DNA of 64,000 nt from Pikeienuella piscinae (GTDB lineage Bacteria; Pseudomonadota; Alphaproteobacteria; Rhodobacterales; Rhodobacteraceae): NCBI RefSeq assembly GCF_011044155.1, contig NZ_CP049056.1, positions 3,972,001 to 4,036,000 of the forward strand, read 5' to 3'. The translations under genes were made by a program, and so were the position numbers. Positions 27,213 to 36,336 of the stretch are shown piece by piece (position 1 is the first letter of the stretch; every line of letters begins with the position of its first letter). Under the pieces are notes generated by a model. That model searched no databases. It saw nothing but the letters and a program-made list of their open reading frames with translations, and was not told the DNA's origin.

Positions 27213-28817
27213 ATGAAGCTCGCCACCACCGCGCTGCCGCGCGATCCGGCCTTCGCGGCCAACCGCAAGGCGCATCTGGAGGCGCTTGAGCTGGTTGCGA
27301 ACGCCGCCGCAGCAGCAGCAGCGGGGGGCGGCGCGCGGTCGATGGCGCGCCATGTCGCGCGCGGCAAGCTGCCGCCGCGCGACCGCGTCGCCGGTCTGAT
27401 CGACGCGGGCGCCCCGTTTCTTGAGATCGGGGCCACAGCCGCTCACGGCATGTATGACGGCGCCGCGCCCGGCGCCGGTCTGATCGCCGGCGTCGGCCGG
27501 GTCTCGGGGCGCGATGTGATGATTGTCTGCAACGACGCCACGGTGAAGGGCGGCACCTATTACCCGATGACGGTGAAGAAGCATCTCCGCGCGCAGGAGA
27601 TCGCCGATCAGAACAGCCTGCCCTGCGTCTATCTTGTCGATTCGGGCGGCGCGAACCTGCCGAACCAGGACGAGGTCTTCCCCGACCGCGAGCATTTCGG
27701 GCGGATCTTCTACAATCAGGCCAATCTCTCCGCGAAGGGCGTGCCGCAGATCGCCGTCGTCATGGGCTCCTGCACCGCCGGCGGCGCCTATGTCCCGGCG
27801 ATGTCGGATGAGACGATCATCGTCAAGAACCAGGGCACGATCTTCCTCGGGGGGCCGCCCCTGGTGAAGATGGCCACGGGTGAAGTGGTGGACGCGGAGA
27901 CGCTCGGCGGCGGCGACACCCACACGCGGCTATCCGGTGTCGCCGATCATCTGGCGGAGAACGACTCGCACGCGCTGGCGTTGGCGCGCGAGATCGTCGC
28001 CGGCTTGAATCGCCCGAAGCCGGCGACGGTCGAATTGCGGGCGCCGGAGCCGCCGGCTTACGACCCGGAAGAGATGCTTGGCGTCGTTCCCGCCGATCTC
28101 CGCACCCCTTACGACATCCGCGAGGTGATCGCGCGCACCGTCGATGGTTCAAGATTCGACGAGTTCAAGGCGCGGTTCGGGCCGACCCTCGTCACAGGGT
28201 TCGCGCATATCGAGGGCGCTCCGGTCGGCATCGTCGCGAATAACGGCATCCTCTATTCCGAAAGCGCCGCCAAGGGCGCGCATTTCATCGAGCTTTGCTG
28301 CCAGCGGAAGATCCCGCTTGTCTTTCTTCAGAACATCACCGGGTTCATGGTGGGACGGAAATATGAGGCCGAGGGCATCGCCCGCCACGGCGCCAAGCTG
28401 GTGACGGCGGTGGCGACGGCGCAGGTTCCGAAAGTGACGATGATCGTCGGCGGCTCCTTCGGGGCCGGGAATTACGGCATGTGCGGGCGGGCCTATTCCC
28501 CGCGTTTTCTCTGGACCTGGCCCTCGAGTCGCATTTCCGTGATGGGGGGCGAGCAGGCCGCCGGCGTTCTGGCGACCGTGCAACGCGACGCGCGTGAGGC
28601 GCGGGGCGAGACGCTGACCGACGAAGAGGAGGCCGCGATCAAGGACCCGATCCTCGCGCAGTTCACCCATCAGTCGCACCCGCTCTACGCTTCCGCACGG
28701 CTTTGGGACGACGGCGTTGTCGACCCGCGTCGTACGCGGGACGTGCTGGCGCTTTCTCTTTCCGCCGCGCTGAACGCCCCGATCGGCGAGCCGCGCTTCG
28801 GCGTCTTCAGGATGTAG
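27213..28817 (+). CDS. mccB: Methylcrotonyl-CoA carboxylase, carboxyltransferase (beta) subunit
   Basis: Beta subunit of 534 residues that transfers CO2 from biotin to 3-methylcrotonyl-CoA. Crotonase-type carboxyltransferase halves are visible: N-terminal [20 protein letters not shown] and [20 protein letters not shown] (acyl-CoA site), C-terminal [20 protein letters not shown] and [20 protein letters not shown] (biotin site). These forms are characteristic of MCC rather than propionyl-CoA carboxylase. The poly-GCA run near 27310 encodes an alanine string. It pairs with the alpha subunit at 30269, from which it is separated by two unrelated genes. Confidence 0.95.
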   Translation: MKLATTALPRDPAFAANRKAHLEALELVANAAAAAAAGGGARSMARHVARGKLPPRDRVAGLIDAGAPFLEIGATAAHGMYDGAAPGAGLIAGVGRVSGRDVMIVCNDATVKGGTYYPMTVKKHLRAQEIADQNSLPCVYLVDSGGANLPNQDEVFPDREHFGRIFYNQANLSAKGVPQIAVVMGSCTAGGAYVPAMSDETIIVKNQGTIFLGGPPLVKMATGEVVDAETLGGGDTHTRLSGVADHLAENDSHALALAREIVAGLNRPKPATVELRAPEPPAYDPEEMLGVVPADLRTPYDIREVIARTVDGSRFDEFKARFGPTLVTGFAHIEGAPVGIVANNGILYSESAAKGAHFIELCCQRKIPLVFLQNITGFMVGRKYEAEGIARHGAKLVTAVATAQVPKVTMIVGGSFGAGNYGMCGRAYSPRFLWTWPSSRISVMGGEQAAGVLATVQRDAREARGETLTDEEEAAIKDPILAQFTHQSHPLYASARLWDDGVVDPRRTRDVLALSLSAALNAPIGEPRFGVFRM

Positions 28818-28821
28818 CGCG

Positions 28822-29352
28822 ATGGCGTGGAAGCGTAGGCGCGACAAGGTTGTTCCCTATCGGCGGCGTCCGCCGCGGCGCCGGGGGCGCCGCGCCTCGC
28901 CGGCGCGACCGCAGACGATTCCGCGCGCGATCTTCATCGTGCCGGGCGCAGCGGCCGCACTTCTCGTGCTCGCGCCGATGGCCGGCGACGCTCTCAACGG
29001 CGTCGTCACCGCGCATGACGGGTGCCGGGTGGTCAGCGTCGTCGATGGCGATACGGTTCGGATCTACTGCCCGGGCGACGGGGTTCGATCCGCCCGTCTC
29101 ATGGGGTTCGATACGCCGGAGGTGTTTTCGCCGGAATGCGTCAGCGAGGCGGCGCGGGGCGTAGAGGCGACCTGGGCGCTCCGTCGCATGATCTGGTCCG
29201 CCGAAGATGTCTCGATCACCCGTCGCGGAACCGATCGCTACGGCCGTGATCTCGCGATCATGCGGATCGACGGCGCGGATGTGGCCCGAACGATGATCGT
29301 GTCCGGTCAGGCGCGCCCGTATCGTGGCGGACGCCGGGAGGGATGGTGTTGA
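28822..29352 (+). CDS. Thermonuclease (SNase)-like membrane-anchored protein
   Basis: Protein of 176 residues: a very arginine-rich N-terminus (first ~30 residues), one transmembrane segment (AIFIVPGAAAALLVLAPMAG), then an SNase/OB-fold domain with VVSVVDGDTVRIYC, ARLMGFDTPEVFSPEC and RGTDRYGRDLAIM. The Asp, Arg and Glu residues expected at the Ca and catalytic sites are mostly present. It would sit on the outer face of the inner membrane if the basic end stays inside. It lies 4 bases after mccB; its place in this operon is unexplained. Confidence 0.85.
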   Translation: MAWKRRRDKVVPYRRRPPRRRGRRASPARPQTIPRAIFIVPGAAAALLVLAPMAGDALNGVVTAHDGCRVVSVVDGDTVRIYCPGDGVRSARLMGFDTPEVFSPECVSEAARGVEATWALRRMIWSAEDVSITRRGTDRYGRDLAIMRIDGADVARTMIVSGQARPYRGGRREGWC

Positions 29353-29437
29353 GAATTGGCGCGCTGATGTTATCGGGAGTTTTCACCGCGAATAGCGGTG
29401 AGTTTGCCGGCCGGGCGCGCTTCCGCGTCTTCGGGAC

Positions 29438-30265
29438 ATGACTGGAATTCCCCTCCCCATCTGCGCCGCCTGCGGCGTTCAGCAGGGCGCGGCCCCGCCG
29501 CCCGCGATCTGTCCGATCTGCGCCGATGCGCGACAGTTCGTGCCGGAGGGCGGGCAAGTCTGGACCGATTTCGGTGCGCTCGGCGCGAGCCGGTCGATCA
29601 CATGGCGCGCGGAGGCGGCCGGCGTCTGGAGCCTGCGTCTCGATCCGCATTTCGCCATCGGTCAGCGCGCGTTCCTGATCGAGCGGCCGGGTGGCGCGAT
29701 CCTCTGGGATTGCCTCAGCCTGCTTGATGACGCGACGCGGACTCGGATCGCGGGCATGGGCGGGCTTTCGGCAATCGCCATCTCGCACCCGCATTACTAT
29801 TCGGCGATTGTCGAATGGGCGCAGGCCTTCGACGCGCCGGTCCATGTTCACGCCGCCGACGAACGCTGGTTGCAGCGCCGCGATCCGCTCGTCCGCCTAT
29901 GGGAGGGCGAGGCGCTTCGGCTCGACGATGAAGCGACCATCATCCGTTGCGGCGGACATTTCGACGGGGCGGCGGTTCTTCACGACGGCGCCGCGCTCGG
30001 CGGGCGCGGCGCGCTCTTTTCCGGCGACACGATCCAGGTCGTCGCCGACCGGCGCCACGTCAGCTTTATGTATTCCTATCCCAACTTGGTCCCGCTCGGC
30101 GCGGCGGCGGTACGGCGGATCGTGGCGGCGGTGCGGCCGTTCGCGTTCGACGCCGTCTTCGGGGCTTTCCCGGGCCGAACGATCGCGAGCGGCGGCAAGG
30201 CAGCCATCGAGCGCTCCGTGGCGCGCTATCTCCATGCGATCGGATCCAGCGAAGAGGCGAAATAG
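29438..30265 (+). CDS. MBL-fold protein with N-terminal Cys-pair motif
   Basis: Protein of 275 residues. The N-terminus has two CxxC pairs (PICAACGVQQG and AICPICADARQ), probably a small zinc ribbon. The MBL-like core follows with FLIERPGGAILWDCLSLL, then HPHYYSAIVEW where HxHxDH would be, GGHFDGAAVLH and ALFSGDTIQVV. The missing Asp-His is, as I recall, usual for this subfamily, so it may use one metal or another ligand. It is co-directional and tightly spaced with mccA (3-base gap). Function unknown; a hydrolase acting on a pathway thioester is a guess. Confidence 0.8.
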   Translation: MTGIPLPICAACGVQQGAAPPPAICPICADARQFVPEGGQVWTDFGALGASRSITWRAEAAGVWSLRLDPHFAIGQRAFLIERPGGAILWDCLSLLDDATRTRIAGMGGLSAIAISHPHYYSAIVEWAQAFDAPVHVHAADERWLQRRDPLVRLWEGEALRLDDEATIIRCGGHFDGAAVLHDGAALGGRGALFSGDTIQVVADRRHVSFMYSYPNLVPLGAAAVRRIVAAVRPFAFDAVFGAFPGRTIASGGKAAIERSVARYLHAIGSSEEAK

Positions 30266-30268
30266 CCG

Positions 30269-32227
30269 ATGTTCTCGAAAATTCTCATCGCCAATCGCGG
30301 CGAAATCGCCTGCCGGGTCATCCGCACCGCGCGCCGCATGGGCGTCGCGACCGTCGCGGTCTATTCCGACGCCGACGCGCGTTCGCTCCATGTTTCGATG
30401 GCGGATGAGGCGGTCAGAATCGGCGCGGCGCCAGTTGGCGAGAGTTACCTGAAGGGCGACGTCATCATCGCGGCGGCGAAGGCGACTGGGGCGAAGGCGA
30501 TTCATCCCGGCTTCGGGTTCCTGTCCGAAAACCCGGATTTTGTCGACGCGGTGGGGGCGGCCGGCCTCGTCTTCATCGGTCCGTCGTCGAGCGCGATCCG
30601 CGCCATGGGACTGAAGGACGCCGCCAAGAAGTTGATGGAGGAAGCCGGGGTGCCCGTCGTTCCCGGCTATCACGGGGCCGAACAGGATGCGGACTTCCTC
30701 GCCGCCGAGGCTGAGAAGATCGGCTATCCGGTGCTTATCAAGGCCCGCGCCGGCGGCGGCGGCAAGGGGATGCGGCGGGTCGATGATCCGGCGGAGTTCA
30801 GGGCCGCGCTCGCGTCGGCGTCGTCCGAGGGCGAGGCCAGTTTCGGCGACGGCGCGGTCTTGATCGAAAAATACATTCTCTCGCCGCGCCATATCGAAAT
30901 TCAGGTTTTTGGCGACAATCACGGCGACGCGATCCATCTGTTCGAGCGCGATTGCTCCCTGCAGCGCCGTCACCAGAAGGTGATCGAGGAAGCGCCGGCG
31001 CCGGGCATGACCGCCGGGGTCCGCGACGCGATGGGCGCGGCAGCGGTGAAAGCGGCGAAGACGATCGGCTATTCCGGGGCCGGCACCATCGAATTCATCG
31101 TCGATGGCGCGGATGGGCTCCGTCCCGACGGGTTCTGGTTCATGGAGATGAACACCCGCCTGCAGGTCGAGCATCCGGTGACAGAGGCGATCACCGGCGT
31201 CGATCTGGTCGAATGGCAGCTCCGCGTCGCCGCCGGCGCGCCGCTGCCGATGACGCAAGACGAGTTGAAGATCGACGGCTGGGCCTTCGAGGCCCGGCTT
31301 TACGCCGAGGACGCTGCGAGGGGCTTCCTGCCCGCCACCGGCCGGTTGGACCACCTGAAATTTCCGGAAGGCACCCGGATCGAGACCGGCGTCCGGGCGG
31401 GCGACGAGATCAGCCCCTATTACGACCCGATGATCGCCAAGATCGTGACCCACGGCGCCGACCGGGCCGAGGCGCTTGCGTGTCTTCGCGCCGCGCTGGA
31501 GGCGACGGAGGTCGCCGGCTCCGTCACCAATATCGCCTTTCTCGCCCGCCTCGCCGGGCATGCGGGCTTCATGAACGGCGAGGTTGATACCGGCCTGATC
31601 GAACGCGACGCCGCCGAACTGACCGCGCCGCCGCCGGTTCCGCCTGCTGCGCGGGCGCTTGCGGCGCTTGCGGCGCTCGGCCTTCCCGCCGCTTCGGGAC
31701 CAGCATGGGAGCGGCGCGACGGGTTTCGGCTCTGGGGTCCGGCGCGCGCGCTGGCGCGCCTCGATGGCGCGCTCCTTCGAATCGAAGTCGCGGGCGACGA
31801 ATTTACGGTCGCAGACGATGACGCTGTGATCTCGCTCTCGGTTCGCCGTAACGGTGACGCGTTACGGGTTGATGACGGCGACCGCGTCTTCGCCGCCCGC
31901 GCGGTGCGGCATGGCGGCGCAGTCACGATCTTCATGGATGGCGCGGCGCACGGGTTCTCGGTTCCCGACATGCTCGCGGCCGGCTCCGACGCCGCGACAG
32001 GCGGCGACATGGTGCTCTCACCGATGCCGGGCCTGGTGAAATCCATGATGGCGGAGGCGGGCGCCACGGTGGAGTTGGGTGCGCCGCTCTGCGTTCTCGA
32101 AGCCATGAAGATGGAGCATACGCTGAAGGCCCCGCGCGCCGGCGTCATCGCGGCGGTCGCCGCCGCCGCCGGCGATCAGGTCGAGGAAGGCGCGATCCTC
32201 ATCACGCTGGAGCCCTCCGAAGACTGA
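30269..32227 (+). CDS. mccA: Methylcrotonyl-CoA carboxylase, biotin (alpha) subunit
   Basis: Biotin carboxylase plus biotin carrier subunit of 652 residues. Landmarks: LIANRGEIACRVIRTARRMG at the start, HPGFGFLSENPDF, ATP-grasp loop RAGGGGKGMRRV, EMNTRLQVEHPVTEAITGVD, a central BT domain (about 450-560) and a biotinyl domain with Lys614 in EAMKMEHT. The alpha subunit length and association with mccB and ivd distinguish it from acetyl- or propionyl-CoA carboxylase. Methylglutaconyl-CoA hydratase and HMG-CoA lyase genes, which often follow, are not in the window. Confidence 0.94.
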   Translation: MFSKILIANRGEIACRVIRTARRMGVATVAVYSDADARSLHVSMADEAVRIGAAPVGESYLKGDVIIAAAKATGAKAIHPGFGFLSENPDFVDAVGAAGLVFIGPSSSAIRAMGLKDAAKKLMEEAGVPVVPGYHGAEQDADFLAAEAEKIGYPVLIKARAGGGGKGMRRVDDPAEFRAALASASSEGEASFGDGAVLIEKYILSPRHIEIQVFGDNHGDAIHLFERDCSLQRRHQKVIEEAPAPGMTAGVRDAMGAAAVKAAKTIGYSGAGTIEFIVDGADGLRPDGFWFMEMNTRLQVEHPVTEAITGVDLVEWQLRVAAGAPLPMTQDELKIDGWAFEARLYAEDAARGFLPATGRLDHLKFPEGTRIETGVRAGDEISPYYDPMIAKIVTHGADRAEALACLRAALEATEVAGSVTNIAFLARLAGHAGFMNGEVDTGLIERDAAELTAPPPVPPAARALAALAALGLPAASGPAWERRDGFRLWGPARALARLDGALLRIEVAGDEFTVADDDAVISLSVRRNGDALRVDDGDRVFAARAVRHGGAVTIFMDGAAHGFSVPDMLAAGSDAATGGDMVLSPMPGLVKSMMAEAGATVELGAPLCVLEAMKMEHTLKAPRAGVIAAVAAAAGDQVEEGAILITLEPSED

Positions 32228-32267
32228 ACGCGAGCCGGCTTGATATCCGCGGTATTCGCGCAACCCT

Positions 32268-32477
32268 TCAGGGCCGGTTGAGCCGACCCCAGCGCACCTG
32301 CGCCCAGAGCCGTTCGTGAATGGCGTAGCTGAACGCGCCGAGCACGGTTCCGATCAGGGCGACCGTGCCGCCCTCGATGAGCGATCCGGTGACCGCGTAG
32401 GTGACCAGCGTCATCACGATCAGGCCGGAAATCTGCCAGGTGCAAGTTTTCGCCAGGGTCCGCTGCGTGCTGTCCAT
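32268..32477 (-). CDS. DUF2061 small membrane protein
   Basis: Protein of 69 residues, MDSTQRTLAKTCTWQISGLI then TYAVTGSLIEGGTVALIG and a second helix ending in YAIHERLWAQVRWG, matching DUF2061 (two transmembrane segments). AAGGAG is six bases before the ATG at 32477, which decides against a longer start at 32498. Divergent from the XRE regulator. Function unknown. Confidence 0.85.
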   Translation of the reverse strand: MDSTQRTLAKTCTWQISGLIVMTLVTYAVTGSLIEGGTVALIGTVLGAFSYAIHERLWAQVRWGRLNRP

Positions 32478-32597
32478 GAATCGCTCCTTCCCGTCCACTC
32501 GAAAGGATGTCTACGTCGCCGACGGGTCGCTCGCGATTCTGAACATAGTGGTGCAAATCTTATATTTGATGATAAAAATCGCCAAAGGAGGCAAAAA

Positions 32598-33452
32598 GTG
32601 GACAAACGGGATCGCGCCGCGCTCTTTCGCGTCCGCCTCGTGGAAGCGATGGCGCGCGGCGGGGTCAACCGGAGCGCGCTGGCGCGCCGTGCGGGCGTGG
32701 ACCGCTCCACCATCGCGCAGCTTCTCTCGGCCGACGGCGCTCGTCTCCCCGGCGGGCATCTTGTCGCCGGGCTCGCCGCAGCGCTCGGCGTCAGTTCGGA
32801 CTGGCTTCTCGGCCTCACCGACGAGCCGGAGCGGCCGGGCGACGTCATCGCCGCAGCCGTCACCATCACCGAAGCCGCGCGCACCGTGTCCGATGATCAG
32901 TTGCTGCGCTGGCATCGGGAGGCGGCGGGCCGAAAGATCCGCCATGTGCCCTCGACCCTGCCCGACATGCTGAAGACGGAGGAAATGTTGCGCTGGGAGT
33001 ATCAACGCACGCTCGGCAAGACGCCGGATCAGGCGGTCGGCGCGATGCAGGACCGTTTGCGGCTCTTGCGCGGCGAACCTTCGGACTATGAGGTCGCGAT
33101 GCCGACGGCGGAGCTGAAAGCCTGCGCCGCCGGCGCCGGCTATTATGAAGGGCTGGCGGCAGGGATGCGCCGGCGTCAGCTTCTCTCGTTGGCCGAGGAT
33201 GCGCGCGCCTGGTTTCCTGCGCTGCGTCTTCATCTCTTCGACGCGCGCCGGGTCTTCAGCGCGCCGGTTACGGTGTTCGGGACGATGATCGGCGTTATCT
33301 ATGTCGGGCGGATCTATCTGGCGTTCCGCTCGCTCGACCGGGTGAGAAGTCTCGCCGCGCATTTCGACGGGCTCGTGCGCGAGGCGGAAGTGGATGCGCG
33401 CGACGCGCCCGACTGGATCGAGGCGCTCGCGATGCGCATCGACCGCGATTGA
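32598..33452 (+). CDS. XRE-type HTH transcriptional regulator
   Basis: Regulator of 284 residues. HTH in residues ~10-65: EAMARGGVNRSALARRAGVD then STIAQLLSADGARLPGGHLV and LGVSSDWLLGLTDEPE. The remainder (about 90-284) is a larger effector domain without a family I recognise, containing ELKACAAGAGYYEGLAAGMR and a hydrophobic APVTVFGTMIGVIYVGRIYL. The GTG start at 32598 is supported by AAAGGAGG with a 6-base spacer; the longer in-frame reading upstream crosses the DUF2061 gene. Preceding AT-rich bases (CTTATATTTGATGATAAAAA) probably hold its promoter. Confidence 0.83.
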   Translation: MDKRDRAALFRVRLVEAMARGGVNRSALARRAGVDRSTIAQLLSADGARLPGGHLVAGLAAALGVSSDWLLGLTDEPERPGDVIAAAVTITEAARTVSDDQLLRWHREAAGRKIRHVPSTLPDMLKTEEMLRWEYQRTLGKTPDQAVGAMQDRLRLLRGEPSDYEVAMPTAELKACAAGAGYYEGLAAGMRRRQLLSLAEDARAWFPALRLHLFDARRVFSAPVTVFGTMIGVIYVGRIYLAFRSLDRVRSLAAHFDGLVREAEVDARDAPDWIEALAMRIDRD

Positions 33453-33485
33453 AACCGGCTGGCGACAATGTGCGTCCGTTGCGGC

Positions 33486-33992
33486 TCAGGGCGCGGGGTC
33501 GGTGTCGAGTGAAAAATAATCTCCACGCGAATAGCCGAGCGGGCGCTGGCTGTTATGGTCGAACCCGGAGACCCGCCCAATCAGGATCATATGGTCGCCG
33601 GCGGCCAACTGGTCATGCAGCCGGCAGTCGAACCAGCCGCAGACACCGGCGAGCACCGGCCCGCCCACCGGGCCGGGGCGCCACTCGACACCGCTGAACC
33701 GGTCCTCCGTGCGCCGTGCGAAGCGGTCTGAAAGCGATTGCTGATCGTCCGCAAGGATATTGACCGCGAAACCGCCTGAGCGCTGGAACGCCGACAGACT
33801 GAGCGACCGACGCGAGATGCACACCAGAACCAGCGGCGGGTCTAGCGAAACCGAGGTAAAGGCGTTCGCCGTCAGTCCGACCGGCGCGCCGGCGGCGTCG
33901 ATCGTGGTGACGATGGTGACGCCCGTCATGAAGGCGCCGAACGCGTCGCGGAGCGCGCGGTCGTGTCTTGCTTCCGGCGTCAGTCCGCTCAT
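33486..33992 (-). CDS. Flavin reductase family protein
   Basis: FMN-binding split-barrel protein of 168 residues: ALRDAFGAFMTGVTIVTT, GLTANAFTSVSLDPPLVLVC, FAVNILADDQQSLSDRFARR, and C-terminal DHMILIGRVSGFD. These are the flavin reductase/HpaC-type landmarks. It would reduce FMN or FAD for a two-component monooxygenase, but no oxygenase partner lies next to it. The HpaR-like gene 1.8 kb away is the only hint of a link. ATG at 33992 is preferred to an upstream TTG. Confidence 0.87.
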   Translation of the reverse strand: MSGLTPEARHDRALRDAFGAFMTGVTIVTTIDAAGAPVGLTANAFTSVSLDPPLVLVCISRRSLSLSAFQRSGGFAVNILADDQQSLSDRFARRTEDRFSGVEWRPGPVGGPVLAGVCGWFDCRLHDQLAAGDHMILIGRVSGFDHNSQRPLGYSRGDYFSLDTDPAP

Positions 33993-34548
33993 GTTCCCGT
34001 CCAATCAGCGTCGGGCGCACAATAGCCACCGCGCGCGGGGATGAAAGGGGCCGCGAGCCCGCCGCCGCATTTGGCGCTACTCAGCCCGGAAGATTCTTCG
34101 GTTCTCGCTTCCGGCGCGGCGCACGGGCCGCTGAACTGCGTAAGACGCCGGCGGTCTGAACCCGCGGGATCGTGACGCCGGAGGGCGTAGATCGCGCGCG
34201 ACATCCGCCGAGGGCGCCGGCTCGCTAGGGAGGGATCGAGCCGAGGCGGAGATGCGGGCCGAACCTCTGGAGGAGGACCGCAATCCCCTCACTTGGCCTC
34301 GGCGCCGCGTCGGGTGGTTTCGCAGTTGTGGCGCCGCGATTGTCTTCAATCGCTTCAGGATCGACATTCTCTGCGCTTGTTGAAGAACGATCTTCGCGGC
34401 GCGCTCCACATCAGCGCCCGATTGTCCTTCAGCGCCCTCTTGGAGGGGGGCGCTTGCGCGCGCGATATGGGCGCCAGCATCACTCGCGTTGTCCGGCGCC
34501 GCTGCGGGGCATAGAATCCAGTCGATACGCCATTCGCGGGAACTCGCC
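33993..34548. other. 556-base gap without a supported gene
   Basis: Frames on both strands here are arginine/serine-rich and lack ribosome sites. An imperfect GC hairpin (AGCGCCCTC-TTG-GAGGGGGGCGCT, 34431-34454) with no T-run is the only structure noticed. The promoter of the gene at 34549 presumably lies at the right end. Confidence 0.5.
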
Positions 34549-35769
34549 ATGCTAAAATTGCTGATTGTCGCGGTCCTGACTGGGCTCGCCGGCGCCGCCG
34601 TCGCCGAGGGAGCGCGCATGGTCGAAGGCGCCGCCGCCTATCGCGAGCGGATCGCATTGCCCGGGAACGCCGTTTTATCGGTCGAGATCCGGGACGCCGA
34701 CGGAGAGTTCTTCGCCGGGCTCAGGCGTCGGACGAATGGCCGGCAGGTTCCGCTGGCGTTTTCGCTCAAGGCGCCATCGGGCGCGGCGGCGACGCTCCGC
34801 GCGACTGTCGAGGTTGATGGCGCGGTCCGCTGGAGCGCCGGCCCCATCGAATTCCCCGCCGGATCGGCGGCGTATGACGCGGGCGTCATTGTGCTTCGGA
34901 GCGATATCCGCCCACCGGCGCCGATCAGGTTCTCTTGCGGAGGGAAAGAAATCGAGATGACGTTTACCGGCGATGCTGCGGAGGTGACTCTGGACGGCGA
35001 GACGCTGAACCTTGTTCGTGCGCGCTCCGGCTCGGGCGCACGCTACGAGGCGCAGGGCGATCCTTCCGTCTCGATCTGGCTCAAGGGAACCTCGGCGATG
35101 GTGAGCGTTGGCGGCGAGACCCTGCCGGAATGCGCCGAAATCGGCGCGGCCCCGAATTTCCGTGCGGTCGGCGTCGAGCCGGGTTGGGATATCGCCTTCA
35201 CCGGCGACCGTGTCGCGCTCACCACAGGCTACGGCGCGGAACGGCGCGAGGCGGTCCTGCCGCCGCCGGAGAAAGGGCGGAACATGACAATCTATGTCAT
35301 CGCCGCGCTCGATGCGACGGTTCGGATCGAGAACAGCATTTGCCGCGACCTCGCAACCGGCATGCCTCACCCAAAGACGGTCGTGGTCGAACTCGGTGAG
35401 CGGCGGCTTGACGGGTGCGGCGGCGCGCCGCTCGATCTGTTGACCGGCGCCGAATGGCTGGTGGAGGATATCGGCGGCGCCGGGGTTATCGACAATTCGC
35501 ACGCTACGATCACGTTCGGCGCGGATTGGCGCGCATCGGGCAGCGCGACGTGCAACCGGTTCAGCGCGGATTTCACCCTGACGGGTGAAACGCTGTCCTT
35601 CGGGCGCGCCGCAGTGACGATGATGGCCTGCCCGGAGGCGCTGATGAACCAGGAGCGCCGTTTCACAGAGGCGCTGGAGCGCGTGGCGGGCTTTGACATC
35701 AACCCGACCGGAGCGCTGAACCTGAAATCGGCCGATGGCGCCGTTTTACTCCGCGCGCGGAGGGACTGA
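34549..35769 (+). CDS. Exported YbaY-MliC-META multidomain protein
   Basis: Protein of 406 residues with a signal peptide (MLKLLIVAVLTGLAGAAVAEG). Domains in order: YbaY-like (about 25-115; RIALPGNAVLSVEIRDADGE), MliC lysozyme-inhibitor-like with its Cys pair (about 120-200; RFSCGGKEIEMTF to GGETLPECA), a linker domain with CRDLATGMPHPKTVVVELGE and RRLDGCGGA, and a C-terminal META/HslJ domain (about 290-400; WLVEDIGG, ASGSATCNRFSADFTL, TMMACPEALMNQERRFTEAL). All are envelope-stress or lysozyme-defence modules, so a periplasmic protective role is likely. No lipobox Cys is evident. Confidence 0.85.
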   Translation: MLKLLIVAVLTGLAGAAVAEGARMVEGAAAYRERIALPGNAVLSVEIRDADGEFFAGLRRRTNGRQVPLAFSLKAPSGAAATLRATVEVDGAVRWSAGPIEFPAGSAAYDAGVIVLRSDIRPPAPIRFSCGGKEIEMTFTGDAAEVTLDGETLNLVRARSGSGARYEAQGDPSVSIWLKGTSAMVSVGGETLPECAEIGAAPNFRAVGVEPGWDIAFTGDRVALTTGYGAERREAVLPPPEKGRNMTIYVIAALDATVRIENSICRDLATGMPHPKTVVVELGERRLDGCGGAPLDLLTGAEWLVEDIGGAGVIDNSHATITFGADWRASGSATCNRFSADFTLTGETLSFGRAAVTMMACPEALMNQERRFTEALERVAGFDINPTGALNLKSADGAVLLRARRD

Positions 35770-35784
35770 CGCATCGGTGAAGTT

Positions 35785-35800
35785 GCTTTCATTTGAAAGC
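35785..35800. promoter_or_regulatory. Palindrome before the HpaR-like gene
   Basis: GCTTTCA-TT-TGAAAGC is a perfect 7-2-7 palindrome 41 bases before the ATG at 35842. It probably is the autoregulatory operator of this MarR protein. Confidence 0.6.
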
Positions 35801-35841
35801 GATTTCTTAACATGCTACGTATCTCGCGGTCGGAGGTCGGC

Positions 35842-36336
35842 ATGACGGAACCTGCAGGCGGACTCAGACAGTTCGAAAAATCGCTGCCGATCGCGCTGTT
35901 GCGGGCGCGGGAGGCGACGATGCGGCGGTTCAAGCCGCATGTCGACGCGCATGGGCTGACGATCCAGCAATGGCGGGTGATCAGGGCTCTGGCCGATAGC
36001 GGCCCGCTCGATTCGAAAACTCTCGCCGGGCGTTGCGTGATCCTGCCGCCGTCGCTGACGCGGATCTTCCGCGCGCTCAGAGGAAAGGGCCTGATCCGGG
36101 CCGCGAAAGTGGCGGACGGCCGCCGGCACGCGGTTGAACTGACCGAAGCGGGCCGGGCGCTCTACGCAGACATGGCGATCACGTCGGAGGCGATCTACCG
36201 CGAGATCGAGGACGCCTTCGGAACGGCGCGAATGGAACGGCTGCTCGAACTGCTGACAGAGCTTCGGCGTGTCACTGAAGCGATGGGGCCGGTGCAGACG
36301 CCCGACTCCGCGCCTATTGCAACGGCCGCCCGTTGA
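35842..36336 (+). CDS. MarR-family regulator, HpaR type
   Basis: Regulator of 164 residues. The start FEKSLPIALLRAREATMRRF followed by GLTIQQWRVIRALADSGPL is the signature of HpaR/HpcR, the repressor of homoprotocatechuate (4-hydroxyphenylacetate) genes. HTH: KTLAGRCVILPPSLTRIFRA, wing VADGRRHAVELTEAG. GGAGG five bases before the ATG at 35842 decides the start. No homoprotocatechuate ring-cleavage genes are in the window, so its targets lie elsewhere or differ. Its last 23 bases overlap the convergent DUF2125 gene. Confidence 0.86.
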   Translation: MTEPAGGLRQFEKSLPIALLRAREATMRRFKPHVDAHGLTIQQWRVIRALADSGPLDSKTLAGRCVILPPSLTRIFRALRGKGLIRAAKVADGRRHAVELTEAGRALYADMAITSEAIYREIEDAFGTARMERLLELLTELRRVTEAMGPVQTPDSAPIATAAR

